Shown: positions 52,631-61,549, numbered from the stretch's first letter. The stretch: 64,000 nucleotides of DNA from UBA2336 sp037443645 (GCA_037443645.1 JBBINY010000001.1:1-64000), one strand, 5' to 3'. Notes: generated from the sequence alone by a model not told the origin. Program-made: numbers and translations.

Positions 52631-53134
52631 ATGAGTCGAATCTTCATCAGCATTTCAACACTATTGCTCACCATTAGTATGCATGCCCAGGATATGAAAT
52701 CCAGAATCATTGAAAAGGAAAAACCCATTGAAGCACCCCAAACCGTTTTTAAAACGGAGGACGAGTGGAAGAAAATATTAACTGCTGAGCAGTTTTACAT
52801 CCTGCGTGAGAAGGGAACCGAGCGGCCCTTCACGGGAAAATATTACAAAACCAATGAGAAGGGTGTTTACTCATGCGCTGCCTGCAATGCAGAGTTATTT
52901 AACTCGGATATGAAGTTTGAAAGCGACTGCGGCTGGCCAAGTTTTGACCGGGCCCTGGAAGGCGGAAAAATTAAATACTTGGTTGATCGTTCGCATGGCT
53001 GGATACGCACCGAAATCATGTGCGCCAATTGCGGATCTCACCTCGGCCACGTGTTTGATGATGGCCCCACCGATACAGGCAAGCGGTATTGTGTAAACTC
53101 GGTTTCGCTGATTTTTTACAGGGAGAAAAAGTAG
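52631..53134 (+). CDS. msrB: Peptide-methionine (R)-S-oxide reductase, exported
   Basis: Repairs methionine-R-sulfoxide in proteins. 167 residues: signal peptide (MSRIFISISTLLLTISMHA), then the MsrB fold with zinc CxxC pairs YSCAACN and MCANCGSH, and the catalytic cysteine in GKRYCVNSVSL. The signal suggests work in the periplasm. A hairpin overlaps its stop codon. Confidence 0.95.
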   Translation: MSRIFISISTLLLTISMHAQDMKSRIIEKEKPIEAPQTVFKTEDEWKKILTAEQFYILREKGTERPFTGKYYKTNEKGVYSCAACNAELFNSDMKFESDCGWPSFDRALEGGKIKYLVDRSHGWIRTEIMCANCGSHLGHVFDDGPTDTGKRYCVNSVSLIFYREKK

Positions 53135-53148
53135 AGCCTCCCTTTTTT
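53120..53148. terminator. Hairpin terminator between msrB and glucan phosphorylase
   Basis: AGGGAG (53120-53125) pairs with CTCCCT (53138-53143) around a 12-base loop that contains the msrB stop, followed by TTTTTT. It can end msrB transcripts and lies within a few bases of the convergent stop at 53152. Confidence 0.55.
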
Positions 53149-53151
53149 CAT

Positions 53152-54801
53152 TTACCGGTACATCTTCTCGTAATACTCATCGGCCATTCTTGCCGAATCG
53201 AAAAAGGGAAGCACGTCTTTCATTCCGGCTTTTACAATCTTTATCCATTTTGCCGGATTTTTGTAGTACATCGGTATAATTTCGTTTTCGAGCAATTCGT
53301 ACAGGGTGTTGGCTTCTTGCTTGTCTTTTTCATCCTGGGGCAGGTCATCCGCAGCGGGCTGAATGATAAAACTGTTTTTACCATGTTTTGCAAACTCCGG
53401 TACCCACCCATCGGGTATGGAAACATTGATGGATCCATTCATAGCGGCTGTCATGCCCGAAGTGCCTGAAGCTTCATGGTAGAGTCGTGGATTGTTCAAC
53501 CATATATCAGAACCACGTTTCAGGTGCCCTGAAATCCACAGCTCATACCCTGTTAAAACGGTGCAGGTTGGAAGCGGCAGGGTCTTCCAGAAAATCTCAT
53601 TAAAGATGTTTATAGCGGTGTAGTCTTCCGGATAGGGTTTTCCGGCCCAGATTACCTGCACAGGAAATTCTTTATTACTTACCAGGGCTTTAAACCGGTT
53701 GAAGTCACGAAGCAGCAGGTTTGCCCGCTTATAGGATGCAAACCTGCGTGCCCACACAATGGTGAGCACGTTTTCGTCAAACAGTTTTCCGGTTTGGTTG
53801 GCCACCACCCGAAACAGTTTTCGCTTGAGCATTTTTTTACGGCTCAGCAGTTTTTTGTCATCGTTTTTTGCCAGCGCTTTGTCAAGCATATAATCATGCC
53901 AGTAGGTTTTATTTTGAGCGTTTGTAATGGCCTCGATGGTGCAAATTCCTTTGTACGGCTCCCACATTTTTCTGGCCACATCGCCATGCAGTTGTGAAAC
54001 ACCATTGGCTTTTTTAGCAATACGCAAAGCGGTAAGCGTGTAATTTAAGGTTCCGTTTTCAGGATAAACATAATCGTCAACTTCCTTCAGGGTCAGTCCA
54101 TTGAAAAAGTTCATGCTTTCCAGCAGCGGTATGTTGTGTTCTTCGTTGCCGGCTTTTTCCGGGGTATGGGTGGTAAACACCACGCGTTTTTTTACTTCAT
54201 TGAGATTCTTGTATTTATAAAGAAGGTAAAAGCAAAGCGGTAGGGAGTGACCCTCGTTCATGTGGTAGATTTCCGTTTCACGCCCAAGTAGTTCCAGTAA
54301 TTTAGCTCCGCCAATGCCCAGCAAGACAGATTGTGCAATACGTGTTGTTTCATTCGGGTCATACAGCCGGTGGCTGATGGTTTGGGCAAGGTGGTCGTTA
54401 TCGTCAATATCGGTGGTTAGTAAAAAGATGGGTGCGGTTTTAAATACTTCCGGTTTCAGCAGGTACGCTTTCACATAAACCCGGGATCCGTGAATGGTTA
54501 TTGGAAACAGGATGCCCGTGTCGGTTAAAAAAGAATACTGCTTGTTGCGAAAACTCACCCGCATAGACTGGTCTTCGTTTCGCTCCTGATCGTAATAGCC
54601 CTTCTTCCACAAAATGCCGATGCCGATCATGTTTTGCTTGAGTTCGTATGCGCTGCGCATGTGAGAGCCGGCCAGAAAACCAAGACCACCGGAATATATT
54701 TTCAATGGTTGATCAACCGCAAACTCCATGGAGAAATATGCGACAGGCTTGGCATATTTTTTCGAAATCGGGTACGTGAAAAGTTCGCTCAGGTGAATCA
54801 T
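53152..54801 (-). CDS. glgP: Alpha-glucan phosphorylase family protein (GT35, short type)
   Basis: 549 residues of the short alpha-glucan phosphorylase family (members about 550-850 residues), which split alpha-1,4-glucans with phosphate to glucose-1-phosphate. Recognisable parts are YFSMEFAVDQPLKIYSGGLG near residue 22, HMNEGHSLPL near 180, FTTHTPEKAGNEEH near 210, WARRFASYKRANLL near 350 and LYHEASGTSGMTAAMNGSIN near 440. In the last block the position of the PLP lysine (GTxxMK) is threonine, Thr451 (codon ACA, 53449-53451). The protein is otherwise well conserved, so either the family branch uses another lysine, or activity is lost. No glycogen synthase or branching enzyme is in the window. 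Confidence 0.88.
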   Translation of the reverse strand: MIHLSELFTYPISKKYAKPVAYFSMEFAVDQPLKIYSGGLGFLAGSHMRSAYELKQNMIGIGILWKKGYYDQERNEDQSMRVSFRNKQYSFLTDTGILFPITIHGSRVYVKAYLLKPEVFKTAPIFLLTTDIDDNDHLAQTISHRLYDPNETTRIAQSVLLGIGGAKLLELLGRETEIYHMNEGHSLPLCFYLLYKYKNLNEVKKRVVFTTHTPEKAGNEEHNIPLLESMNFFNGLTLKEVDDYVYPENGTLNYTLTALRIAKKANGVSQLHGDVARKMWEPYKGICTIEAITNAQNKTYWHDYMLDKALAKNDDKKLLSRKKMLKRKLFRVVANQTGKLFDENVLTIVWARRFASYKRANLLLRDFNRFKALVSNKEFPVQVIWAGKPYPEDYTAINIFNEIFWKTLPLPTCTVLTGYELWISGHLKRGSDIWLNNPRLYHEASGTSGMTAAMNGSINVSIPDGWVPEFAKHGKNSFIIQPAADDLPQDEKDKQEANTLYELLENEIIPMYYKNPAKWIKIVKAGMKDVLPFFDSARMADEYYEKMYR

Positions 54802-54956
54802 GAGTTGTAAATAAAAGGCGGCAAGCTAAGAAAATTAGCGATTGACTGGATTAACGATTTAATGCAAACGATTGAAACTTGCGGGTCGTGGTTTACTGCC
54901 GAAGGTTTGAAAACAGTTGCGCTGAAAGGAAAGTTGTTGAAGAGAAATGATTTTTG

Positions 54957-55985
54957 TTAATCCTTACCAATACCCGATAGCATATTCAAAAGGGTATTCA
55001 AGTTATGGAACAACTCCCTTCGATCCAGAACCCACTCCGGCTTAGACTCTTTTATACGTAAATGAACGGTAACTTTACCGTTTTCTTCAATGCGATATCC
55101 GCACCGCTCGAGTGCATTTTTGGTCCATAATACCTCGGGCCCTTCACCAACAAGGTTTATTGTAATCCCGCGCCAGGCTTCATGCTGTACTTTGCCAGTT
55201 TTAAGGTCAAAACCTTTTAATTGAAAAATCTCATCGAATGCACCGCTAAGTACCAGGTCTTCCGGTATGCCGGTTTGTAGTTGTTTGTTTTTGCCTGCCA
55301 GCCAAATCTGATCGGCCGTTTGCAAAGCAAGGTCCAGTTCATGGGTGGCGAGCAGTATTGCTTTATTACCCTTTCGTGCAACGGTTCGGAGAAGGTTCAT
55401 AATCTCAACCCGGTTATTCAAGTCAAGGTGAGCGGTTGGCTCATCCAGCAAGATAATGGGCGTCTCCTGGCAAAGGGCCCTTGCAATCATTACCATTTGT
55501 AACTGTCCATCGCTTAGTTCGTACAGCTTTTTGTTTTTCAGATGCAGCACATGCGTTGCCTCCATGGCCTTCTGAATTGCTGCCTCATCGGCTTTAGTTA
55601 AGCGAAGGCTCCAATCCAGATGCGGGTACCGACCGTAAACAATAAGTTCTTGAGCGGTCATCGATCCTGCAGAAATCTTGTCGGTGAGCACTACTGCAAT
55701 TTTTCGGCTGATCTCTTTTAAACCAAGACTGCTCTTCCTTGGGGATGAAGTCGGCTGTGATGAAAATGAAATCATTCCTTCCAGCGGTTTTTGTAAACCT
55801 GCCAAGGTGCGTAGCAGGGTCGATTTGCCTACTCCGTTAGGGCCCATAAAGCAAACCAGTGCACCGGGCAGCAACGAGAGATTCAAACTGGTAAATAGCG
55901 GATCATGCTGATGAGTTGGGTAGCCTACCTTCAGGGTAGTGACGGTTAACAAAGGTGTTTGCTTCTCACGCATGGTTATACCCAT
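54957..55985 (-). CDS. Iron-chelate type ABC transporter ATPase with C-terminal extension
   Basis: 342 residues. ATPase of the FecE/BtuD type: Walker A GPNGVGKSTLLRTLAG near residue 50, Q-loop, signature LSDGQLQMVMIARAL near 160, Walker B PIILLDEPTAHLDL and the H-loop LLATHELDLALQ. After the usual end near 255 there are about 85 more residues (EVLWTKNALERCGYRIEENG) resembling no family I know. ATG 55985 overlaps the permease stop; ATG 55973 is an equally good alternative. Iron siderophore, heme or B12 are possible substrates; no binding protein or TonB receptor is adjacent. Confidence 0.88.
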   Translation of the reverse strand: MGITMREKQTPLLTVTTLKVGYPTHQHDPLFTSLNLSLLPGALVCFMGPNGVGKSTLLRTLAGLQKPLEGMISFSSQPTSSPRKSSLGLKEISRKIAVVLTDKISAGSMTAQELIVYGRYPHLDWSLRLTKADEAAIQKAMEATHVLHLKNKKLYELSDGQLQMVMIARALCQETPIILLDEPTAHLDLNNRVEIMNLLRTVARKGNKAILLATHELDLALQTADQIWLAGKNKQLQTGIPEDLVLSGAFDEIFQLKGFDLKTGKVQHEAWRGITINLVGEGPEVLWTKNALERCGYRIEENGKVTVHLRIKESKPEWVLDRRELFHNLNTLLNMLSGIGKD

Positions 55986-56977
55986 ATTTTTTTTGCCCGT
56001 AGTATTATCCAGATTACTACAGGTGCCCCAATGAGGGCGGTTATTGCATTTATTGGCAGAACCATGGCCGTACCCGGAAGTTGCGCAATGCTATCGCAAA
56101 CCAACATAGTGGACGCCCCCACAACCAGTACTCCGGGGATGAGTACTTTATGGTTGCTTGTTTTCAAAAAGAGACGGGTCAAATGAGGTACTGCAAGCCC
56201 AACAAACGCAATGGGTCCGCATAGAGCCGTTACGGCACCAGTCAACAAACATGTACATATAATAATAAGTATCCGTGCCCTGCGGGGATTGGTACCTAGG
56301 CTTTGTGCGTAATGGTCGCCCAGCAGCCATGCGTTAAGGGGTTTTATAATGAAAAAGGCAATAGCTGTTCCAATGCAGGTTACCAAAGCAAGGGCTGCAA
56401 CCTCACTCCAGCTAAGACTTCCCATACTTCCGAATGTCCACACCAGGAAGTACTGTTGATCCTCCGCGCGGCTGATAAACTGCAGAACGCTCACCAGCGC
56501 GGATGTGCCTGCGCCAATCATTAGTCCGACAAGCAATAAGGAGGCATTGTCACGCAGGTGTTGGGCAACAAGAATAATGAGCAGAAAAACCGAAACGCAT
56601 CCGATACACGCTGTTACCACAACGCCATAAGAACCTGCGGAGAATGTTGAAACACCGGCCATTACTGTCAGCGCAACGAAAAGACTTGCACCCGAGCTCA
56701 ACCCCAGAACATCAGGTCCGGCCAGTGGATTTCTGAAAAGGGTCTGCATCATCAAACCGCTTACGGACAAAGCACCTCCGGCCAGTATGCACGTCAGTGC
56801 TTTCGTCAGCCTGAAATCCAGAATAATTGTTTTCCAGGCCATCACCTTAGGTGATCCGCCCAAAAGGATGGAGAGTGTTTCAATGGGGGGTATTGCCACG
56901 CTTCCCAGCGACAGGTTGAGCAGACAGACAACGATAAGTGTGGAAAAAAGAAGCAACCAGGAATTGCGCATTACCAT
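55976..56977 (-). CDS. FecCD-family ABC transporter permease
   Basis: 333 residues with about ten hydrophobic helices and the family features LAGGALSVSGLMMQTLFRNPLAGPDVLGLSSGA, GPIAFVGLAVPHLTR and ILVVGASTM near the end. This is the permease of iron-siderophore, heme or cobalamin importers. It precedes the ATPase (10-base overlap). Unlike complete operons, the periplasmic binding protein is missing here. Confidence 0.92.
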   Translation of the reverse strand: MVMRNSWLLLFSTLIVVCLLNLSLGSVAIPPIETLSILLGGSPKVMAWKTIILDFRLTKALTCILAGGALSVSGLMMQTLFRNPLAGPDVLGLSSGASLFVALTVMAGVSTFSAGSYGVVVTACIGCVSVFLLIILVAQHLRDNASLLLVGLMIGAGTSALVSVLQFISRAEDQQYFLVWTFGSMGSLSWSEVAALALVTCIGTAIAFFIIKPLNAWLLGDHYAQSLGTNPRRARILIIICTCLLTGAVTALCGPIAFVGLAVPHLTRLFLKTSNHKVLIPGVLVVGASTMLVCDSIAQLPGTAMVLPINAITALIGAPVVIWIILRAKKIWV

Positions 56978-57064
56978 TTTTAGTGTCCAATGTTAGCAAA
57001 AACAGCCGGCTTGCGGCTAACCTTGGGATACCGGTTAACCCATCCAAAAATTTTAAAAGGTCGG

Positions 57065-57095
57065 TTTGTTAACTACCCGTTATCTCCTATCTTTG
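57065..57095 (+). promoter_or_regulatory. Promoter of the rplC ribosomal operon
   Basis: TTTG at 57065-57068 and TATCTTTG at 57088-57095 are exact -33 and -7 elements with a 19-base spacer. It predicts a leader of about 55 bases before the rplC ATG at 57158. Confidence 0.8.
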
Positions 57096-57157
57096 CAGTC
57101 CTTTTTGCGTCAGAAAGGCGCAAAATCCTGAAAAACAAGCATTAAAAGGTTGAACCC

Positions 57158-57790
57158 ATGCCTGGAATTATAGGACGAAAAGTAGGAATGACCAGTATTT
57201 ACGGACCGCAGGGTGAGAACATTGCGTGTACCGTTATTGAAGCTGGACCCTGCGTAGTCACCCAAGTTAAAAATGTAGAAACAGACGGTTACCGTGCTGT
57301 TCAATTGGCATTTGGAGAGAAGAAAGAAAAGAACACCCCCAAGGCGCTCCTCGGCCACTTCAAAAAAGTAAACACATCCCCCAAACGCAACGTTGCCGAA
57401 TTCAGGGACTTCAGAAAAGAATTTGATGGCATTGTAGAACTCGGAAAGGAAATCCGTGTTCAGGATGTTTTTCAGGAAGGTGATTTTGTGGATGCTGTGG
57501 GCACATCAAAAGGCCGCGGTTTTCAGGGTGTTGTAAAGCGTCACGGTTTTAGTGGAGTTGGCGAAGCCACTCACGGTCAGCATAACCGGTTACGGGCACC
57601 TGGTTCAATGGGTAATGCATCGTTTGCATCGCGCGTAATCAAAGGAAAGCGCTTGCCGGGCCGCATGGGTAGCGACCGCGTGAAACTCACCAACCTTCGG
57701 GTTGTGAAAATTATGCCGGATCAAAACCTGATTGTAATAAGTGGTTCTGTGCCGGGCGCTAAAAATTCAACTGTAATTCTGCAGAAGTGA
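57158..57790 (+). CDS. rplC: 50S ribosomal protein L3
   Basis: 210 residues; marks are IIGRKVGMTSIYG at the start, TSKGRGFQGVVKRHGFSG near 115 and GRMGSDRVKLTNL near 170. Binds near the peptidyl transferase and factor-binding sites of 23S rRNA. It is the first gene of the block here: rpsJ, the usual upstream gene, is absent. The stop TGA shares its A with the rplD ATG. Confidence 0.98.
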   Translation: MPGIIGRKVGMTSIYGPQGENIACTVIEAGPCVVTQVKNVETDGYRAVQLAFGEKKEKNTPKALLGHFKKVNTSPKRNVAEFRDFRKEFDGIVELGKEIRVQDVFQEGDFVDAVGTSKGRGFQGVVKRHGFSGVGEATHGQHNRLRAPGSMGNASFASRVIKGKRLPGRMGSDRVKLTNLRVVKIMPDQNLIVISGSVPGAKNSTVILQK

Positions 57791-58425
57791 TGGAAGTAGC
57801 AGTACATAAATATACCGGTGAGAAAACCAAAAAGAAGGTTTCGCTACCCGAATCAGTATTTGGCATCGAGCCAAATGATCATGCCATTTACCTGGATGTG
57901 AAAAGCATTCTGGCCAACCAGCGTCAGGGTACACATAAGTCGAAACAGCGTAACGAAATAGCCGGCTCTTCAAAAAAAATAAAGAAGCAAAAAGGAACCG
58001 GTGGGGCACGTGCCGGCAATATCAAAAACCCACAATTTAAAGGTGGTGGCCGGGTGTTTGGTCCGGTTCCCCGCGATTATTCATTCAAGCTGAATAAGAA
58101 AGTCAAAGACCTGGCCAGGAAGTCGGCCCTGTCGTATAAAGCAAAGGAGAACGCAATTGCTGTATTGGAGGATTTTACCTTTGAAACGCCCAAAACCAGG
58201 CAATACATCAGTTTCCTGACTGCCTTGTCGCTGGCAGATAAAAAAACATTATTGGTTCTGCCTGAAGCAAATAAGAACATCCTCCTTTCGGGCAGGAATA
58301 TTAAGCGCGCAAAGATTACTACGGCCGATCAGATTAATACCTACGATCTGATGAATGCCGATAACCTGATTTTTGTTGAGAGTTCGGTAAGTAAGGTTGA
58401 GAGCCTGTTAAACAAGGAACAATGA
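57790..58425 (+). CDS. rplD: 50S ribosomal protein L4
   Basis: 211 residues from ATG 57790 (a GTG at 57787 is also in frame; the ATG touches the rplC stop). Marks are SVFGIEPNDHAIYLDVKSIL and KKQKGTGGARAGNIKNPQFKGGG, the loop that lines the exit tunnel. In many bacteria L4 also represses its own operon; nothing in the leader shows that here. Confidence 0.98.
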   Translation: MEVAVHKYTGEKTKKKVSLPESVFGIEPNDHAIYLDVKSILANQRQGTHKSKQRNEIAGSSKKIKKQKGTGGARAGNIKNPQFKGGGRVFGPVPRDYSFKLNKKVKDLARKSALSYKAKENAIAVLEDFTFETPKTRQYISFLTALSLADKKTLLVLPEANKNILLSGRNIKRAKITTADQINTYDLMNADNLIFVESSVSKVESLLNKEQ

Positions 58426-58709
58426 GTGTTTTAAAGAAACCCCTGGTAACCGAGAAAGTCTCTGCCTTGAATGAAAAAGGTAAGTATGGATTTATCGTAG
58501 CCATTGATGCCAATAAGGTAGCCATTAAGAATGCCGTTGAGAAACAGTATGGTGTAACCGTGGAAAAAGTGAATACAATGCGTGCAATGGGCAAGCATAA
58601 ATCCCGCTACACCAAAGCAGGCGTTTTGGAAGGCCGTAAACCGAATTATAAGAAGGCCATTGTTACACTGGCCAGCGGTGAAGTGATTGATTTTTACAGC
58701 AACGTATAA
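58422..58709 (+). CDS. rplW: 50S ribosomal protein L23
   Basis: 95 residues, MSVLKKPLVTEKVSALNEKG start, with the internal VEKVNTMRAMGKHKSRYTKA loop. Lies at the tunnel exit, where SRP and trigger factor dock. ATGA overlap with rplD. Confidence 0.97.
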   Translation: MSVLKKPLVTEKVSALNEKGKYGFIVAIDANKVAIKNAVEKQYGVTVEKVNTMRAMGKHKSRYTKAGVLEGRKPNYKKAIVTLASGEVIDFYSNV

Positions 58710-58719
58710 TTATTGAGCG

Positions 58720-59544
58720 ATGGCGTTGAAGAAATTAAGACCGGTAACTCCTGGAACGCGACACAGACTTGCTCCAACCTTTGATGACATTACCTCATCA
58801 TCACCGGAGAAGTCGTTGGTTGTGACCCGGAAAAAATCCGGAGGGAGAAACAACAATGGCCGGATGACCATGCGATACATAGGTGGTGGCCATAAACAAA
58901 AGTTACGTGTAATCGATTTTAAACGTGAAAAGGCAGGAGTACCTGCAACGGTTAAATCCATTGAGTATGATCCTACCCGTTCAGCAAGGGTTGCCTTGTT
59001 GTTTTATGCGGACGGAGCAAAGTCGTACATACTGGCTCCGGATGGACTCAGGGCCGGACAACAGGTTGTATCAGGAGCTGATGTAGCCCCGGAAGTTGGC
59101 AATGCACTTCCGCTCGCAAAAATTCCACTGGGCACTATCGTTCATAATGTTGAATTGAAACCGGGTAAAGGTGGCGCAATTGCCCGCAGTGCCGGTTCGT
59201 TTGTTCAATTGTTGGCCCGTGAAAACGGGTTGGCAACGCTCAAGATGCCTTCGGGCGAAATGCGTAACGTACTGGATGTTTGCATGGCAACCGTGGGGGC
59301 CGTTTCAAACCCTGACCACATGAATGAAAGTGTGGGCAAAGCAGGGCGCAGCCGGTGGAGGGGAATCAGGCCACGCAACAGAGGTGTTGCCATGAACCCG
59401 GTAGATCACCCGATGGGTGGGGGCGAAGGCCGTGCTTCGGGAGGTCACCCTCGTTCGAGAAAGGGCCTCTATGCCAAAGGCAAGAAGACACGCCATCCGA
59501 AGAAGTATTCCGATCGTCTAATCATATCAAGGAGGAAAAAATAA
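58720..59544 (+). CDS. rplB: 50S ribosomal protein L2
   Basis: 274 residues; marks are the LVVTRKKSGGRNNNGRMTMR loop and the C-terminal PVDHPMGGGEGRASGGHPRS with the conserved histidine needed for peptidyl transfer support. Ends directly against the rpsS ATG, and its last codons hold an AAGGAGG-like ribosome-binding tract. Confidence 0.98.
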   Translation: MALKKLRPVTPGTRHRLAPTFDDITSSSPEKSLVVTRKKSGGRNNNGRMTMRYIGGGHKQKLRVIDFKREKAGVPATVKSIEYDPTRSARVALLFYADGAKSYILAPDGLRAGQQVVSGADVAPEVGNALPLAKIPLGTIVHNVELKPGKGGAIARSAGSFVQLLARENGLATLKMPSGEMRNVLDVCMATVGAVSNPDHMNESVGKAGRSRWRGIRPRNRGVAMNPVDHPMGGGEGRASGGHPRSRKGLYAKGKKTRHPKKYSDRLIISRRKK

Positions 59545-59832
59545 ATGGGACGTTCAGTAAAAAAAGGACCGTATTGTGACTTTCGCTTGCTGAAGAAGGT
59601 GGAAGCAACTGAGAAGTCAGGGAAGAAGTCAGTGATCAAAACCTGGTCAAGAAGGTCAACCATTGTGCCTGAGTTAATTGGTCACACGTTTGCCGTTCAC
59701 AATGGAAATAAGTTTATCCCGGTTTATGTAACCGAAAACATGGTTGGCCATAAACTTGGTGAATTTGCACCGACCCGTACGTTCCGCGGACACTCCGGTA
59801 ATCGCAAAGATGAAGGTACCCCAGCAAGCTAA
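59545..59832 (+). CDS. rpsS: 30S ribosomal protein S19
   Basis: 95 residues starting MGRSVKKGPYCDFRLLKK, with SRRSTIVPELIGHTFAVHNG and GHKLGEFAPTRTFRGHSG; binds the 16S rRNA head with S13. Zero spacing after rplB. Confidence 0.97.
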   Translation: MGRSVKKGPYCDFRLLKKVEATEKSGKKSVIKTWSRRSTIVPELIGHTFAVHNGNKFIPVYVTENMVGHKLGEFAPTRTFRGHSGNRKDEGTPAS

Positions 59833-59838
59833 GTAGTC

Positions 59839-60306
59839 ATGGAAACAACCGAAAAGAAAACGAAACGATCTGTTGTAAAGCGTGAGAAGCGCGATGCAAG
59901 TAAGGAAGCTGCCAAAACAGGACCAGTGGTAGCCATGTTGAAGAATGTGCCTACTTCTCCCCGTAAAATGAGGCTGGTTGCGGACCTCATCCGTGGTGAG
60001 CGTGTGAGCAAGGCCCTTAACATATTGAAATACGAACCCAAGGTTGGCTCGCCTAAACTGGAGAAATTGTTATTGTCGGCAATCTCTAATTGGGGGGCTA
60101 AAAATCAGGAAGCCAAACTGGAAGAAGCTGATTTATATGTAAAAGATATTTGGGTTGATGGTGGCAGAATTTTGAAACGGTTAAGGCCTGCTCCGCAAGG
60201 AAGGGCCCACCGCGTGCGTAAGCGCTCAAACCATGTAACCCTGGTTATCGACAGTTTAAAGAAATCTGCCGAAACTGAAACTACCGTAAAAGAAACAAAG
60301 GAATAA
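59839..60306 (+). CDS. rplV: 50S ribosomal protein L22
   Basis: 155 residues, longer than E. coli L22 (110): about 30 lysine-rich residues precede the core, which starts near VVAMLKNVPTSPRKMRLVAD, and a short tail follows RKRSNHVTLVI. The core includes the exit-tunnel hairpin (DGGRILKRLRPAPQGRAHRV). Its stop shares a base with the rpsC ATG. Confidence 0.96.
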   Translation: METTEKKTKRSVVKREKRDASKEAAKTGPVVAMLKNVPTSPRKMRLVADLIRGERVSKALNILKYEPKVGSPKLEKLLLSAISNWGAKNQEAKLEEADLYVKDIWVDGGRILKRLRPAPQGRAHRVRKRSNHVTLVIDSLKKSAETETTVKETKE

Positions 60307-61085
60307 TGGGACAAAAGATAAATCCGATCGGACTACGCCTGGGCATCATTCGTGGTTGGGACTCCAACTGGTATGGTGGTAGCACTTTTTCTGAGAAACT
60401 GGTGGAAGACCAGAAAATCAGGGAATATATCGAAGCCCGTATTCCAAAAGGGGGTATTGCCAAGATTGTAATTGAGCGTACCCTGAAACGCATTACCCTC
60501 ACCATTCACACTGCCCGTCCGGGTGTAGTTATCGGTAAGGGCGGTACGGAAGTAGATAAAATCAAAGAAGAATTAAAGAAGTTAACAGGCAAAGACGTAC
60601 AGATCAACATCTACGAGATTAAAAGACCGGAGCTGGATGCCAAGCTGGTAGGAGAATCTATAGCCCAGCAAATTGAAGCGCGTATTTCCTATAAGCGTGC
60701 TATGAAACAAGCCATTGCATCGGCAATCCGGGTTGGTGCCGAGGGAATTAAGATTAAGGTATCGGGCCGGTTGGCCGGAGCAGACATGGCCCGTACCGAA
60801 CAGTACAAGGAAGGACGCATTCCGTTGCATACACTTCGTGCTGACATTGATTACGCGATTTCTGAAGCACAAACCGTGTACGGAAAGATTGGAATTAAAG
60901 TGTGGATTTTTAAAGGTGAGGTTTACGGTAAACGCGATTTGTCGCCCAACGTAGGCATTGTAAGCAACGCAACAGCCGCTCAGGGAGGAGGTCAACGTGG
61001 AGGTGGAAATGAGCGAGGCGGAGGCCGGAGAAGAGGCGAAGGTCGCGGAGGCGAACGGGGCGGTGAGCGCAGATCCAAACGGTGA
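60306..61085 (+). CDS. rpsC: 30S ribosomal protein S3 with Arg/Gly-rich tail
   Basis: 259 residues. Core marks are GQKINPIGLRLGIIRGWDSN, the KH domain with PGVVIGKGGTEVDKIKEELK, and the C-terminal S3 domain RISYKRAMKQAIASAIRVG and GVKVWI-like region (IGIKVWIFKGEVYGKRD). After about residue 225 comes a repetitive R/G/E-rich extension ending in RRSKR, about 30 residues beyond the usual core. S3 shapes the mRNA entry channel. Confidence 0.97.
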   Translation: MGQKINPIGLRLGIIRGWDSNWYGGSTFSEKLVEDQKIREYIEARIPKGGIAKIVIERTLKRITLTIHTARPGVVIGKGGTEVDKIKEELKKLTGKDVQINIYEIKRPELDAKLVGESIAQQIEARISYKRAMKQAIASAIRVGAEGIKIKVSGRLAGADMARTEQYKEGRIPLHTLRADIDYAISEAQTVYGKIGIKVWIFKGEVYGKRDLSPNVGIVSNATAAQGGGQRGGGNERGGGRRRGEGRGGERGGERRSKR

Positions 61086-61123
61086 AAAGCAGATTGATAC
61101 GAACGCGATAACGGAATAGAACC

Positions 61124-61549
61124 ATGTTACAACCAAAACGCACAAAGTTCAGAAAGATGCAAAAAGGCCGGGTTAAAGGAATGGCCACCCGTGGTCATAC
61201 CATTGCCTTTGGTTCATTCGGCCTGAAGTGCCTTGAAGGAGGCTGGATAACCTCCCGTCAGCTTGAAGCGGCCCGTGTTGCTGTTACCCGAGCCATGAAG
61301 CGCGAGGGTCAGGTGTGGATCAGGATATTTCCTGACAAGCCCATTACCCGGAAGCCCGCTGAAGTGCGTATGGGTAAAGGTAAAGGTGCACCCGAATATT
61401 GGGTAGCCGTTGTAAAACCCGGAACCATTTTGTTCGAAGCCGGTGGTGTAAGCGTGGCCACTGCCCGCGAGGCCCTGAGGCTGGCGGAAGGTAAACTGCC
61501 GATTAAAACGAGATTCACGGTTCGCAAAGATTACGTAGAGGGTCAGTAA
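61124..61549 (+). CDS. rplP: 50S ribosomal protein L16
   Basis: 141 residues; MLQPKRTKFRKMQKGRVKG start, TRGHTIAFGSFGLKCLEGGW and the VWIRIFPDKPITRKPAEVRM block. Organises the A-site region of 23S rRNA. A 38-base space follows rpsC. Confidence 0.97.
   Translation: MLQPKRTKFRKMQKGRVKGMATRGHTIAFGSFGLKCLEGGWITSRQLEAARVAVTRAMKREGQVWIRIFPDKPITRKPAEVRMGKGKGAPEYWVAVVKPGTILFEAGGVSVATAREALRLAEGKLPIKTRFTVRKDYVEGQ

Noticed and set aside
54862..54960. 32-codon ORF after the glucan phosphorylase
   Set aside because: It overlaps the ABC ATPase stop, has no family likeness and no promoter; probably chance.
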